A DNA stretch of 64,000 bases from UBA1724 sp963611685 (GCA_963611685.1 CAVDSU010000002.1:1-64000); one strand, 5' to 3'. Shown: positions 9,110-17,711, counted from the stretch's first letter. A program made the numbers and translations. The notes: generated by a model not told the origin, from the sequence alone.

Positions 9110-9190
9110 GCGCCCTTTGGCGCCGCAGGCGCACGCGCCGGGGAATTCCGGCGCGGGGTTTCGGCACAAGCCGAAACCCTGGCCTAATTT

Positions 9191-9218
9191 CCTCCTTCCT
9201 CCTTCCTCCTTCCTCCTT
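9191..9218 (+). repeat. Four CCTCCTT heptamers directly upstream of the symporter start
   Basis: CCTCCTT is repeated four times without interruption, followed by a T run and then the ATG at 9226. CCTCCTT is the anti-Shine-Dalgarno core found at 16S rRNA 3' ends; the minus strand reads AAGGAGG four times. In the symporter mRNA this lies where a Shine-Dalgarno would be expected, and none is present. Confidence 0.9.
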
Positions 9219-9225
9219 TTTTTCC

Positions 9226-10809
9226 ATGTCTCTCTTCTACAACGTGCTCTTCCTAGGACTGTTCGTCATCCTCACGTTGAGTGTAGGCGTCTATTGCCGC
9301 CGTCATTCCACGGATGTGAATGGCTTTGTATTAGGCGGGCGTTCTGTGGGTCCCTGGCTCACCGCCTTTGCGTATGGCACCAGCTACTTTTCGGCGGTGG
9401 TCTTTGTGGGCTATGCGGGGCAGTTCGGCTGGCTCTACGGCATTTCGGCCACCTGGGCGGGCATAGGCAATGCGTTGGTGGGGTCGCTGATGGCGTGGAG
9501 CATCTTGGGGCGTCGCACGCGTGTCATGACCCAGCATCTGGACTCCGCCACCATGCCGCAATTCTTCGGGGAGCGCTTCAAGAATGACGGCCTGAAAGTC
9601 GGGGCGTCGCTCATCATCTTCGTCTTCCTGATTCCCTACACCGCATCCCTCTACAACGGACTCTCGCGGCTCTTCGCCATGGGATTCCATCTAGACTACT
9701 CCGTCTGCATCATCCTCATGGCGGCGCTCACCGCCATCTACGTCGTCATGGGCGGATACATGGCGGCGGCCATCAACGACTTCATCCAGGGAATCATCAT
9801 GCTCACCGGCATTTCGATTCTGGTGTGGGCGGTCTTGTCCAGCCAGGGCGGCTTCACGGCGGCGCTCTCCAAGCTGGCGGCCGCCAGCGATCCCCACGCC
9901 ATACCCGTCCCCGGCGTCCTCAATGGCGCCACCCCCGGCGTCTTTGCGTCCTTCCTGGGACCCGATCCCGTGAATCTCTTCTTCGTGGTGATCCTGACCT
10001 CCCTGGGCACCTGGGGACTCCCCCAGATGGTCCAGAAATTCTACGCCATCACCAACGAGGGCGCCATCCACAAGGGGACCATCATCTCCACCCTCTTCGC
10101 CCTAGTCGTAGCCGGCGGATGCTACTTCATGGGCGGCTTTGGACGAATCTACGCCGACCGCGTGAACATCGCCGCCAACGGATACGACTCCATCATCCCC
10201 ACCATGCTGGAGTCCCTCCACCCCGCACTCATCGCCCTCACCGTCATCCTGGTGCTGGCGGCCTCCATGTCCACACTCTCCTCCCTCGTCATCGCCTCCA
10301 GCTCCACCCTCGCCATCGACTTCCTCCACGGATGCCTCCTCAAAAACCGCATGAGCATCAAGGCGCAGCTGCTCACCATCCGCGCACTCATCGTGGTCTT
10401 CATCGCCATCTCCGCAGCCATCGCACTGCTTCAATACAGCAGCAGAGTCACCTTCATCGCACAGCTCATGGGCATCTCCTGGGGCGCACTGGCCGGATCC
10501 TTCCTGGCGCCCTTCCTCTATGCACTCTACTGGAAACGCACCACGAAGGCCGCCTGCTGGACGTGCTTCGCCTTCAGCTGCATCCTCATGATCGCGGACA
10601 TGATCCCCGCCATCAAGGAACTCATGCCCGCCATCATGCGCTCACCCATTAACTGCGGCGGCATCGCAATGCTCGCCGGACTCGTCATCGTTCCCGTCGT
10701 GAGCCTCTTCACGAAGCCCCCCGAAAAGAAACTGGTCGACCAGATCTTCTCCTGCTACGACAAGAAGGTCACCGTCTCCGTGAAGACCGCCGTCGAAGAA
10801 CAAGCGTAG
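9226..10809 (+). CDS. Sodium:solute symporter family protein (SSS)
   Basis: A 527-aa polytopic inner-membrane transporter with about 13 hydrophobic segments across nearly its whole length. SSS-type signatures are visible: the N-terminal FVLGGRSVGPWLTAFAYGTS region, YVVMGGYMAAAINDFIQG around TM5-6, and VLAASMSTLSSLVIASSS in the middle. The family couples sodium to uptake of sugars, amino acids, organic acids or nucleosides; the substrate is unknown. A longer reading frame extends back to 9010, but that stretch translates the heptamer arrays and is not membrane-protein-like, so ATG 9226 is preferred. The start has no Shine-Dalgarno and is preceded by the CCTCCTT array. It stands alone between the repeat block and convergent mreD. 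Confidence 0.9.
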   Translation: MSLFYNVLFLGLFVILTLSVGVYCRRHSTDVNGFVLGGRSVGPWLTAFAYGTSYFSAVVFVGYAGQFGWLYGISATWAGIGNALVGSLMAWSILGRRTRVMTQHLDSATMPQFFGERFKNDGLKVGASLIIFVFLIPYTASLYNGLSRLFAMGFHLDYSVCIILMAALTAIYVVMGGYMAAAINDFIQGIIMLTGISILVWAVLSSQGGFTAALSKLAAASDPHAIPVPGVLNGATPGVFASFLGPDPVNLFFVVILTSLGTWGLPQMVQKFYAITNEGAIHKGTIISTLFALVVAGGCYFMGGFGRIYADRVNIAANGYDSIIPTMLESLHPALIALTVILVLAASMSTLSSLVIASSSTLAIDFLHGCLLKNRMSIKAQLLTIRALIVVFIAISAAIALLQYSSRVTFIAQLMGISWGALAGSFLAPFLYALYWKRTTKAACWTCFAFSCILMIADMIPAIKELMPAIMRSPINCGGIAMLAGLVIVPVVSLFTKPPEKKLVDQIFSCYDKKVTVSVKTAVEEQA

Positions 10810-10814
10810 CGCAC

Positions 10815-10835
10815 GCCACGCGAGTTGCGCGTGGC
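10815..10835 (+). terminator. GC-rich hairpin after the symporter gene
   Basis: GCCACGCG (10815-10822) pairs perfectly with CGCGTGGC (10828-10835) around AGTTG. It lies 6 nt after the stop. There is no T run, so it may be only a weak terminator or an mRNA 3'-end stabiliser. The rest of the 130-nt gap to convergent mreD holds nothing else recognisable. Confidence 0.35.
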
Positions 10836-10939
10836 GCAGTTAGCAGTGAGTCGTTCGCAATTGAAGGCGGACGCCGCGTACGCGCAAAATATTCATAACA
10901 TCTTCGCGCGCAACGAGTTATAAAAAAATATCACCACCC

Positions 10940-11530
10940 CTATTTTTTAGGATCGCCGGGTAGATCCAGGAGGAAAGCGAGAGTAGGGGTGAACGCGAAG
11001 GCGGCCAACAGGGTTCCGTTCACGAGTTGATGGAGGATTTCCTGTGGGGTTGCGTTCCAGGCAGTGAGGAGGAGTGTAGCGGCGTAGAGGAAGTGTGCGG
11101 TTGCCCCGGCGAGTGCGGCGGCGTACCAGCTGTGTTCCTTAGGGAAGTGTGTCGCATTTCGGAGGAGGATCACGGCGGCGGTTGCCAGGACTGTAGGGAG
11201 GGTATGGATTCCTGGGTGGCAGGCGGCGCCGGCGTCCAGGAGGATTCCCGTCAGGAGTGCCAGAGTCAGGCTAATGCCCAGGGATCCCCGGAGTGCCAGA
11301 TATGCCAATAGCAGGATTGCGGGATGCAGTGCCAGTTCTGGGAAGAATCGGTGGCTTGTGAGTTCCCATCCCAAGGCGAAATAGAGCAGCGCCAGGAATC
11401 CGGCGGTGCGGAGGAGTCCCCAGAGGCATCCGGAGCGTGAGGTCAGGGCGTCGGAGAGTGCCTGTCCGTGGAAGGTAATCGAGATCTCCACCAGACTATG
11501 GGCATTGGGATCAGAGACCTTGAAGAGCAT
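10940..11530 (-). CDS. mreD: Rod shape-determining protein MreD
   Basis: A 196-aa membrane protein with about five hydrophobic helices (GLLRTAGFLALLYFALGW, AILLLAYLALRGSLGIS, LATAAVILL and others), matching MreD in size and topology. MreD works with MreC and MreB to organise lateral peptidoglycan synthesis. The frame extends upstream into mreC sequence; the ATG at 11530 lies 1 nt past the mreC stop and is chosen for that spacing. It is the last gene of the leftward tolB-clpX-like-ptsH-mreC-mreD series. Sequence conservation in MreD is low, so the call leans on size, topology and position after mreC. Confidence 0.82.
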   Translation of the reverse strand: MLFKVSDPNAHSLVEISITFHGQALSDALTSRSGCLWGLLRTAGFLALLYFALGWELTSHRFFPELALHPAILLLAYLALRGSLGISLTLALLTGILLDAGAACHPGIHTLPTVLATAAVILLRNATHFPKEHSWYAAALAGATAHFLYAATLLLTAWNATPQEILHQLVNGTLLAAFAFTPTLAFLLDLPGDPKK

Positions 11531-11531
11531 C

Positions 11532-12350
11532 TCAGTATTTTCCCCGGATGGCCACCAGCACGAAGCGGATGGAGGAGAGTTGTGGCGACGCGGCGGCATC
11601 CAGCATATACATGGGCGCGTCGTCGGGGGAGCGTCCTTTGTCGCCGACGATCCCCACCGCCAACCCGGGCTGCATGGCGTCGCTTCCCAATTCGGTGGTC
11701 ACCACCACATCCCCCAGGAAAAGCCCATCGAAATCCTTTCCCATGAGCCCCACCAGGACCAGCCGTCCGCCCTGGTTTTCCAGGATGCCGGTGGCGTCGC
11801 GTCCGGAGACGGTGGCGGGAAGGGAGAATCCGGGCGAGGAGACCAGTCGCACCACGGACTGCCGTGCCATGGCCTCCTCCACCACGCCGACCAGCCCCTC
11901 GGTGCTCAGGACCGCCTGCCCCGCCTGGATGCCGTCGGAGGCCCCGCGGTCCAGAGTCAGGGTATCCATGCGCCCCAACAGCGCGCTGCGTCCGACCACC
12001 TCGGCGGTGACCATGGAGTAGTCCTTGGGCTGCTTGTAGTGCCGCAGGAGCCGCTGGAGCTGGATATTCTCTGCGCGGAGGTTCTCCAGCCGCTGTCCAT
12101 ATCCCACAGACTGTTCCTTGAGCCGCGCCACCTCCGCCAGGAGGGCATCGCGCTCTTCGCGGGTCATGTTCTCGGGGAGGCCGCCCAGGGCCTCCCGCGT
12201 CACGCGCTGCCCCATGGCGCTCAGCTCCTGTGCGGGCTGCGTGAATGCGCGTGCGGTGCCCAGGAGCCGCCGTGTGGTGCCCTGTGGCAGCAGATAGAAT
12301 GCGGCCGCCACCAGCACAAAGGAGAGGATGACAAGCAGTCGGGAGTTCAT
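11532..12350 (-). CDS. mreC: Rod shape-determining protein MreC
   Basis: About 272 aa: an N-terminal membrane anchor (LLVILSFVLVAAAFYLLP, residues 4-21), a coiled coil (about 60-105, ERDALLAEVARLKEQ and RLENLRAENIQLQRLLR), then the beta-rich MreC core with VTAEVVGRSALLGRMDTLTLDRG, GLVGVVEEAMARQSVVRLVSSP and the late GDVVVTTELGSD motif. MreC is the periplasmic scaffold linking MreB and cell-wall enzymes. The start MNSRLL at 12350 puts the anchor at the N terminus; the longer frame adds only charged low-complexity sequence. mreB is not next to it. Confidence 0.93.
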   Translation of the reverse strand: MNSRLLVILSFVLVAAAFYLLPQGTTRRLLGTARAFTQPAQELSAMGQRVTREALGGLPENMTREERDALLAEVARLKEQSVGYGQRLENLRAENIQLQRLLRHYKQPKDYSMVTAEVVGRSALLGRMDTLTLDRGASDGIQAGQAVLSTEGLVGVVEEAMARQSVVRLVSSPGFSLPATVSGRDATGILENQGGRLVLVGLMGKDFDGLFLGDVVVTTELGSDAMQPGLAVGIVGDKGRSPDDAPMYMLDAAASPQLSSIRFVLVAIRGKY

Positions 12351-12396
12351 ATCCTCGGGGGAGGCATGGATTTCCTCTTCGCCTCGCCCCTCCTCC

Positions 12397-12672
12397 CTAG
12401 GTGAAGTCGTATTTCTTGGAGAAGAGCTCGGCCAGTTCGGCAAGCTTCTCGGCCTCGCCCTCGCCTTCCAGGCGGAGCGTCACCACATCGCCCTGGCGCA
12501 GGGAGAGTCCCATGATGGAGAGAGGCGAGGAGGTGATCTGGGTCTCGCGGCTGCCGTCCGCGGGGACCACCCACGCCTTTCCGGCGTAGTCCCGCAGCGC
12601 TGCGGCGATGAGTCCGCTGGGGCGCAGATGGATGCCCCGGGCATTCTGGACGAGAACGACTTTTTCGATCAT
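12397..12672 (-). CDS. ptsH: HPr family phosphocarrier protein
   Basis: A 91-aa HPr. The phosphorylatable histidine is H15 in ARGIHLRPSG; the regulatory serine region is conserved as PLSIMGLSL (Ser52, equivalent to Ser46 of canonical HPr), so HPr kinase control is possible. HPr relays phosphate from enzyme I to PTS sugar permeases or acts purely as a regulator. No enzyme I, IIA or HPr kinase gene is in the window. Its ATG overlaps the stop of the ClpX-like gene (ATGA), and mreC starts 46 nt after it, so it is co-transcribed with proteolysis and cell-shape genes. Confidence 0.93.
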   Translation of the reverse strand: MIEKVVLVQNARGIHLRPSGLIAAALRDYAGKAWVVPADGSRETQITSSPLSIMGLSLRQGDVVTLRLEGEGEAEKLAELAELFSKKYDFT

Positions 12673-14318
12673 GGCTGCGTCTCCTCTCCTTGGAGATTGT
12701 TCTTGATCCACTGAGTCAAGGTCTGGCTGGGATTCTCCACATCGGGGGCGTCCAGTCGGAAAGTCTCCCTGCCGGGATGATCCTTCTCCAGCAGCGCCAG
12801 GCCGTAGGCGAAGTCCCGGAAATGGCTTTCGCAGAAGCCGCGCACCGTCTTTCCGGCCTCCTCGGCCTTTTCCACCAGGCGTTCCTGGGCGGCGGGAGTG
12901 AATTCCAGGAGATACCCGTGCTCTTCCTGGAAGCGCTTGGCGAAGGCCCCCACCTCTTGGCAAGAGAGTCGACGCGCCTCCTGGCGGTGCTCCTGCACCA
13001 GCGCTTCCAGCGAGCCCCTCGGATCCTCCAGCATGGCGCGGGTCAAATGGAGCTTCGTCACGCCAGTGCCGGGCAGCTCGAACTTGTATTCGCGGAAGAG
13101 CCGTTCCAGCACCGTGAGCAGTCCGCGGGCGCCGGTGTGTTCCTCCACGGCCTCCTGCGCCAGCAGATGGAGCGCCTCCTGGTCTGCGGTGAGGGTGATG
13201 CCATATCCCGCCATGGTCTCCACGTATTGCTCCCAGATGCCGTTTTCGGCGGTGGTGAGAATCCGTTCCAGATCAGCCACGCCCAGTTCGTCCAATGCCA
13301 CGCGCACGGGGAAGCGCCCCACGAATTCGGGCTCGAAGCCGTAGTCGACCAGGTCGGCGGTCTTGACGCGCCGCAACAGATCGCCCTCGCCCAGGGAAGA
13401 GGCCTCGGCGGCCTCGGTGGGCTCGCTCGACGGGGCCTCCTCGGCGCCCCGGAAACCGATGACGCCGCGTCCCAGCCGCCGGCGCACCAGGGAATCCAGC
13501 TTGCTGAAGGCGCCGGAGACGATGAAGAGGATGAATTTTGTGGAGATGGTGGAGGGCGGCGTGCGGCCCTCCTGCTGGAAGCTCATCATGGCCTGCATCT
13601 GGCCCATCATGTCGTTCTGGGCAATCAGGCGCACATCGGAGTCCTCCAGGAGCTTCAGGAGATTCACCTGCACGCCGCGTCCGGAGACGTCCTTCTGGCC
13701 ATTGCCGCCACTGCCCGCCAGCTTGTCCACCTCGTCAATGTAGACAATGCCATACTGCGCCAGCTCCGCATCGCCGTCGGCGGCCTTCACCAGATCCCGG
13801 ACGATGTCCTCCACATCGTAGCCCACGTAGCCCGTCTCGGAGAATTTCGTGGCGTCGGCCTTCACGAAGGGGACGCCGATGCGTCGGGCGATGCAGCGCA
13901 TCAGGTAGGTCTTTCCCACGCCGGTGGGCCCCATCATGAGGACATTCGCCTTGGGGTAGTCGCGCTTGGCGACCTCGGGATCCTCCAGGCAGCGGCGCAC
14001 GTGGTTGTAGTGGTCGCAGACGGCGGTCGCCAGGACCTTCTTGGCATCGTCCTGGCTGACCACAAAGCGATCCAGGTCATCCCGGAGTTCCTTGGGGCGC
14101 AGGGAGAACTGCCGCACCAGCTCCAGGGGGTCCCGGCGGGGCTTTTCGGGGGTCTTCGGCGCCTCCTGGCGGATGTTCCCGAGGGGGATTGCGCCCAGTC
14201 GGTCCATGAGTTCCCGGAAGAGATCCCGGTCGCCATGAGGCGGGGGAGTCTGTTCCGGGGAGCCGTGTTCCCCCGCATCGGGCGTACGGGGCTCCTGCTG
14301 GTCCTTGGATTCGGCCAT
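12669..14318 (-). CDS. ClpX-like AAA+ unfoldase lacking the N-terminal zinc domain
   Basis: About 549 aa. The ATPase core matches ClpX: Walker A GPTGVGKT, pore loop TGYVGYDVEDIV, Walker B IVYIDEVDKLA, then GRGVQVNLLKLLED and ARGLLTVLE. A ClpP-docking-like IGF tripeptide is kept in GRGVIGFRG. The zinc-binding domain (four Cys) that starts canonical ClpX is absent; residues 1-60 are Pro/Glu-rich instead. An insert after the IGF loop (EEAPSSEPTEAAEASS) and a C-terminal extension of about 100 aa lengthen it. It may be a second, specialised ClpX paralogue or the only ClpX; no clpP lies nearby. ATG 14318 is preferred over the TTG 9 nt upstream; neither has a clear ribosome-binding site. Confidence 0.85.
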   Translation of the reverse strand: MAESKDQQEPRTPDAGEHGSPEQTPPPHGDRDLFRELMDRLGAIPLGNIRQEAPKTPEKPRRDPLELVRQFSLRPKELRDDLDRFVVSQDDAKKVLATAVCDHYNHVRRCLEDPEVAKRDYPKANVLMMGPTGVGKTYLMRCIARRIGVPFVKADATKFSETGYVGYDVEDIVRDLVKAADGDAELAQYGIVYIDEVDKLAGSGGNGQKDVSGRGVQVNLLKLLEDSDVRLIAQNDMMGQMQAMMSFQQEGRTPPSTISTKFILFIVSGAFSKLDSLVRRRLGRGVIGFRGAEEAPSSEPTEAAEASSLGEGDLLRRVKTADLVDYGFEPEFVGRFPVRVALDELGVADLERILTTAENGIWEQYVETMAGYGITLTADQEALHLLAQEAVEEHTGARGLLTVLERLFREYKFELPGTGVTKLHLTRAMLEDPRGSLEALVQEHRQEARRLSCQEVGAFAKRFQEEHGYLLEFTPAAQERLVEKAEEAGKTVRGFCESHFRDFAYGLALLEKDHPGRETFRLDAPDVENPSQTLTQWIKNNLQGEETQP

Positions 14319-14351
14319 GTTCGTCAAAATGCGAGAAAGGGTGTCGTTCTA

Positions 14352-15548
14352 CTACCGTGCGGGCGCCCAGGCAGGCAGCGAGAGTCGTGCGCCCTTGGTG
14401 AGGGGCTGGAAGCTCTTGAGGAGGGTATCCACCAGATAGAGGTCCTGCTTTCCGCCGGTTGCGCGGGTGCAGACGATATGCCGGCCGTCGGGCGCCCAGC
14501 TGGGGGCCTCCCAGTTTCCGGTGGCCTCGGTGACCACCATGGGCTCCTGGTCGGGCTGGGAGGGATCCAGCACCGCGATGACGTATTGCCCCTGGATGCG
14601 GGTGGAATAGCAGATCATGCCGCTCTTGGGGGACCAGTCGGGGGAGACGCACTCGGAGCCGCCGCGCGTCAGGCGCACCGGCTTTTCGTCGTTGAGGCCC
14701 TGCAGATAGAGATGCGGGCGGCCGCTGCGGTCGGAGACATAGCAGAGCTTCGTGTTGTCGGGGCTGAAGACCGGCGAGGACTCCACGTCGCGGTCCTGGG
14801 TCAGGCGTCGGCGGGAGCCATTGGAGAGATCGAGGAGATAGAGATCCACCTGCTTGCCCAAAGAGAGGGGCAGCGCCACCAGTCGTCCGTCGTGGGAGAG
14901 TGCCGCGGAGGAATTCAGTCCCCGTGCGCTGGAGATCACGCGCTGGCGCTGTTTCGCCATATCCATCAGGAGGATCTGGAGGGCGACGCCCTGGTTGAGG
15001 GTATAGACCAGCGCCCCGGAGTGTCCCCAGGAGGGCTCGGTGGAGATGGCGTTGTTGTGGGTCAGGCGCGTCTGGGCGCTGCCGTCCAGGCGGCAGGAGT
15101 AGAGCTCCTTCTTGCCCTTGCCGTCGCCCATCACATAGACGATGGGGCGCGTGCAGAGGGCAGGTACGCCGAAGAGCTCCTTCAGGAGGGCATCGGTCAC
15201 CTTCGCCGCCGCGTCATTCCAGTCGCTCCCGCCGGCCTCATAGCGGAAGACCCGCTTGTCGCCGCCCACCTGTGCGGTGACGGCGTAGGCATTGGAGGCG
15301 GCGTTGACGGAGAGCTGCACCTGTCCGCGATTCGCCTGGCTCTCCTTGAGCACTTGGAACCAGTCGCAGCGCACCAGCATGGTCTCCAGGATCCGCCGCG
15401 CCTCGGCGTCGCCGGAAAATTTCACGATTCCCAAAGTGGGGTTTCCCTGCACCGTCTTCACCACGGTGCCGACACTCTGGGCCCGCGCCGTCACACTGCA
15501 AAACAGCAGGCACAGGCACCACAAAAGGCAAATACTCTCCTTCCTCAT
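14352..15548 (-). CDS. tolB: TolB-like periplasmic beta-propeller protein
   Basis: About 398 aa. It has a signal peptide (MRKESICLLWCLCLLF ... TARAQ), an N-terminal TolB-type domain (about 25-140), then WD40-like repeats with the TolB cadence: GSAQTRLTHNNAISTEPSWG, GSRRRLTQDRDVESSPVFSP, KPVRLTRGGSECVSPDWSP and PMVVTEATGNWEAPSWAP. TolB works with Pal and TolA to keep the Gram-negative outer membrane attached during division. No tolQRA or pal lies next to it. The ATG at 15548 has GGGGAG about 9 nt upstream and keeps a clean signal peptide; a TTG two codons earlier is less likely. It heads the leftward operon, 33 nt before the clpX-like start. Confidence 0.85.
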   Translation of the reverse strand: MRKESICLLWCLCLLFCSVTARAQSVGTVVKTVQGNPTLGIVKFSGDAEARRILETMLVRCDWFQVLKESQANRGQVQLSVNAASNAYAVTAQVGGDKRVFRYEAGGSDWNDAAAKVTDALLKELFGVPALCTRPIVYVMGDGKGKKELYSCRLDGSAQTRLTHNNAISTEPSWGHSGALVYTLNQGVALQILLMDMAKQRQRVISSARGLNSSAALSHDGRLVALPLSLGKQVDLYLLDLSNGSRRRLTQDRDVESSPVFSPDNTKLCYVSDRSGRPHLYLQGLNDEKPVRLTRGGSECVSPDWSPKSGMICYSTRIQGQYVIAVLDPSQPDQEPMVVTEATGNWEAPSWAPDGRHIVCTRATGGKQDLYLVDTLLKSFQPLTKGARLSLPAWAPAR

Positions 15549-15710
15549 TTCCAATTCTCCCCAAAGACGGCGCCGGACAACGAAAGGGACTTTTCCCCCG
15601 TCTCAAAAAAAGACTCTCTCCCCAACAAGACAAAACGACGTCCGACGCCCCGGGAAAAAGGGTGGGATTGATTCCCCTCTCCTCTCCGGAGACGCCGGAC
15701 GAATGGGAAC

Positions 15711-16274
15711 TTACACGGACATGAGTTCCTGCTGCTTCTCCGCCAGGATGGCGTCCACCTTCTCGACCATCTTGTCGGTGAGCTTCTGGATCTGCTCGGT
15801 CTGGCTCTTCTGCTCGTCCTCGGTGATCTCGGACTTCTTCTTGGCCTCCTTGATGGCCTCGTTGGCGTCCCGGCGGGCATTGCGGATCTCGACGCGGGCC
15901 TCTTCGGCGAACTTCTTGACCTGCTTGGTCATCTCGTTGCGGCGCTCCTCGGAGAGCTCGGGGATGGGCAGGCGAATCACCTTTCCGTCGGTGACGGGGG
16001 TGATGCCCAGTCCGCTGGCCTGGATGCCCTTGGTGATGGCGTTCACGGCGCCGATGTCCCAGGGCTGGATCTTCAGCAGACGGGGTTCGGGAGCGCTGAT
16101 GGCGGCGATGTCCTTCAGGCGGGTCTGGGCGCCGTAGTAGTCGACCATCACGCCCTCCACCAGGGCGGGGGAGGCCTTTCCGGTGCGCACGGAATCAAAG
16201 CGGCGCTTCAGGGCGTCCACGGTGTTGTTCATGGTCAGCTTGGTGCTTTCCTGGATTTCTGCTGCGGTGGGCAT
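15711..16274 (-). CDS. frr: Ribosome recycling factor
   Basis: A 187-aa protein of exact family length. Conserved stretches include the VRTGKASPALVEGVMVDYYG region, LLKIQPWDIGAVNAITKGIQ (middle domain hinge) and RRDANEAIKEAKKKSEITED in the helical bundle. It splits post-termination ribosomes together with EF-G. GAGGAG-type Shine-Dalgarno sequence lies about 8 nt before the ATG. It sits 134 nt downstream of pyrH, the common pyrH-frr order in bacteria. Confidence 0.97.
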   Translation of the reverse strand: MPTAAEIQESTKLTMNNTVDALKRRFDSVRTGKASPALVEGVMVDYYGAQTRLKDIAAISAPEPRLLKIQPWDIGAVNAITKGIQASGLGITPVTDGKVIRLPIPELSEERRNEMTKQVKKFAEEARVEIRNARRDANEAIKEAKKKSEITEDEQKSQTEQIQKLTDKMVEKVDAILAEKQQELMSV

Positions 16275-16408
16275 CTATGATTTCTCCTCTTTTGGGATGG
16301 GGGGATGGGTTGTGGTGACTTCTTCTACAATGAGGATGTGCCTGCAACGCCGGCGGATTTCGCCGCATTCGGGCGATTCCATTCAGGCGGCAAGGAGTGG
16401 GGTTGTCT

Positions 16409-17134
16409 TCAGCAGGTGGCGTCTGTGACTAGGGTGCCGTGCTGGAAGTTCCCCGAGAGGATTTCGGTGAGCACGCCCTTTTCGGTGGCCTTGAAGACCA
16501 CGGTGGGGAGGTGGTTCTCCTGGCAGAGCGCGAAGGCATTGGCGTCCATGACCTTCAGGTGCCGGGAGAGCGCCTCGTCGTAGGTCAGGCGGTCGAAGCG
16601 GGTGGCCTCGGGATGCGTCACGGGATCCGCGCTGTAGATGCCATCCACCTTCGTGGCCTTGAAGACCGCCTGCGCATGAATTTCCAACGCGCGGAGGGCG
16701 GCAGTGGTATCGGTGGAGAAATAGGGATGGCCGGTGCCGGCCGCAAAGAGCACCACGGTCCCCTGGGAGAGCATCCGCTCGGCCTCGCGGTAGTCGAAGG
16801 GCGGCAAGACGCCGGCGATGGGCAATGCGGACTGGATTTCGGCGGGGATTCCCAGCTGCTGGAGGGCGTCGCGCATCGCCAGTGCGTTCATGCAGGTGGC
16901 CAGCATGCCCATGTAGTCCGCGCCCAGGCGATCCATTCCCTGGCGGCTGCCCGCCAGACCCCGGAAGAGATTCCCCGCTCCAATAATCACCGCCGCCTGC
17001 GCCCCGCACTCCCGGGCCTCCGACACCAACGCCGCACTGCGCGCAATGGCCGCCGGATCCAGTCCGCCGTGGGGACCCCCGAGGGCCTCGCCGCTGATTT
17101 TCAGGAGAATGCGGGAAAAGTATGGACTCGACAT
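16409..17134 (-). CDS. pyrH: Uridylate kinase (UMP kinase)
   Basis: About 241 aa of the amino-acid-kinase fold. Family patterns are RILLKISGEALGG at the N terminus, IIGAGNLFRG, the GADYMGMLATCMNALA helix, FAAGTGHPYFSTDTTAALRA, and the KVDGIYSADP loop. It phosphorylates UMP to UDP in pyrimidine nucleotide synthesis. The open frame runs 228 nt further upstream, but that part has no PyrH similarity; MSSPYFSRILLK at 17134 is chosen because it matches the family N terminus. The upstream leader to 17312 is long. Confidence 0.95.
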   Translation of the reverse strand: MSSPYFSRILLKISGEALGGPHGGLDPAAIARSAALVSEARECGAQAAVIIGAGNLFRGLAGSRQGMDRLGADYMGMLATCMNALAMRDALQQLGIPAEIQSALPIAGVLPPFDYREAERMLSQGTVVLFAAGTGHPYFSTDTTAALRALEIHAQAVFKATKVDGIYSADPVTHPEATRFDRLTYDEALSRHLKVMDANAFALCQENHLPTVVFKATEKGVLTEILSGNFQHGTLVTDATC

Positions 17135-17311
17135 AGATTGGCAGGCGTAGATTCTGGGGGTGAAAAACGGAAGGAGACACCACTCGGCGGCTCCTCCGCC
17201 GGGCTTTTCCATATTGTAAGGCACATTCGCCTTTCCGCCTCGAAACCACGCCCTTTTTTCACAGGGATTTCCCCACGACGCCCCCCCCAGGAAGTCCCGC
17301 CGCACAGGCAC

Positions 17312-17349
17312 AAAAAAAGGCCGCCGCATCCCGAAAAGATGCAACGGCC
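17312..17349 (-). terminator. Intrinsic terminator downstream of the RRM gene
   Basis: On the minus strand a 12-bp stem (GGCCGTTGCATC against GATGCGGCGGCC, with one 2-nt mismatch) is followed by seven T. It lies about 70 nt after the RRM gene stop and separates it from pyrH. Confidence 0.85.
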
Positions 17350-17417
17350 TCTTGGCAGTCAAGCTCCGACGGCCTCCGAGGGAGGCGGCGCCGGGGAAGA
17401 CGCGCTATTGGGGCATG

Positions 17418-17711
17418 TTAGCGGTTGAAGCCCATGCCGCCGTGGGGGCGGGGACCACGGGGCTCGCGGGGCTTGGCCTCGTTGACGGTCAGGGTGCGAC
17501 CGTGGTCTTCTTTGCCGTTCATGCCGTCGATGGCGGCCTGCGCCTCGCCGTCGTCCGCCATTTCCACAAAGCCGAAGCCCTTGGAACGGCCGGTGTCACG
17601 ATCGGTGATGACCCGCGCGGAGTCGACCTTTCCGAACTGGGAGAAAATCTGGTTGAGTTCGGCGTCGTTGACCGCGTAGCTCAGGTTGCCAACGTAGAGA
17701 TTTTTGCTCAT
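17418..17711 (-). CDS. RRM-type RNA-binding protein
   Basis: A 97-aa single RNA-recognition-motif protein. RNP2 is LYVGNL (residues 5-10) and RNP1 is KGFGFVEM (about 44-51), with a Gly/Arg/Pro-rich tail (PREPRGPRPHGGMGFNR). Small single-RRM proteins of this type in bacteria bind RNA and are often cold- or stress-induced. A Shine-Dalgarno AGGAG lies upstream of the ATG, and a strong terminator follows, so it is probably monocistronic. Targets are unknown. Confidence 0.95.
   Translation of the reverse strand: MSKNLYVGNLSYAVNDAELNQIFSQFGKVDSARVITDRDTGRSKGFGFVEMADDGEAQAAIDGMNGKEDHGRTLTVNEAKPREPRGPRPHGGMGFNR

Noticed and set aside
9010..9225. N-terminal extension of the symporter frame back to 9010
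   Set aside because: It translates the heptamer arrays into low-complexity His/Pro/Arg-rich sequence with no membrane-protein character.
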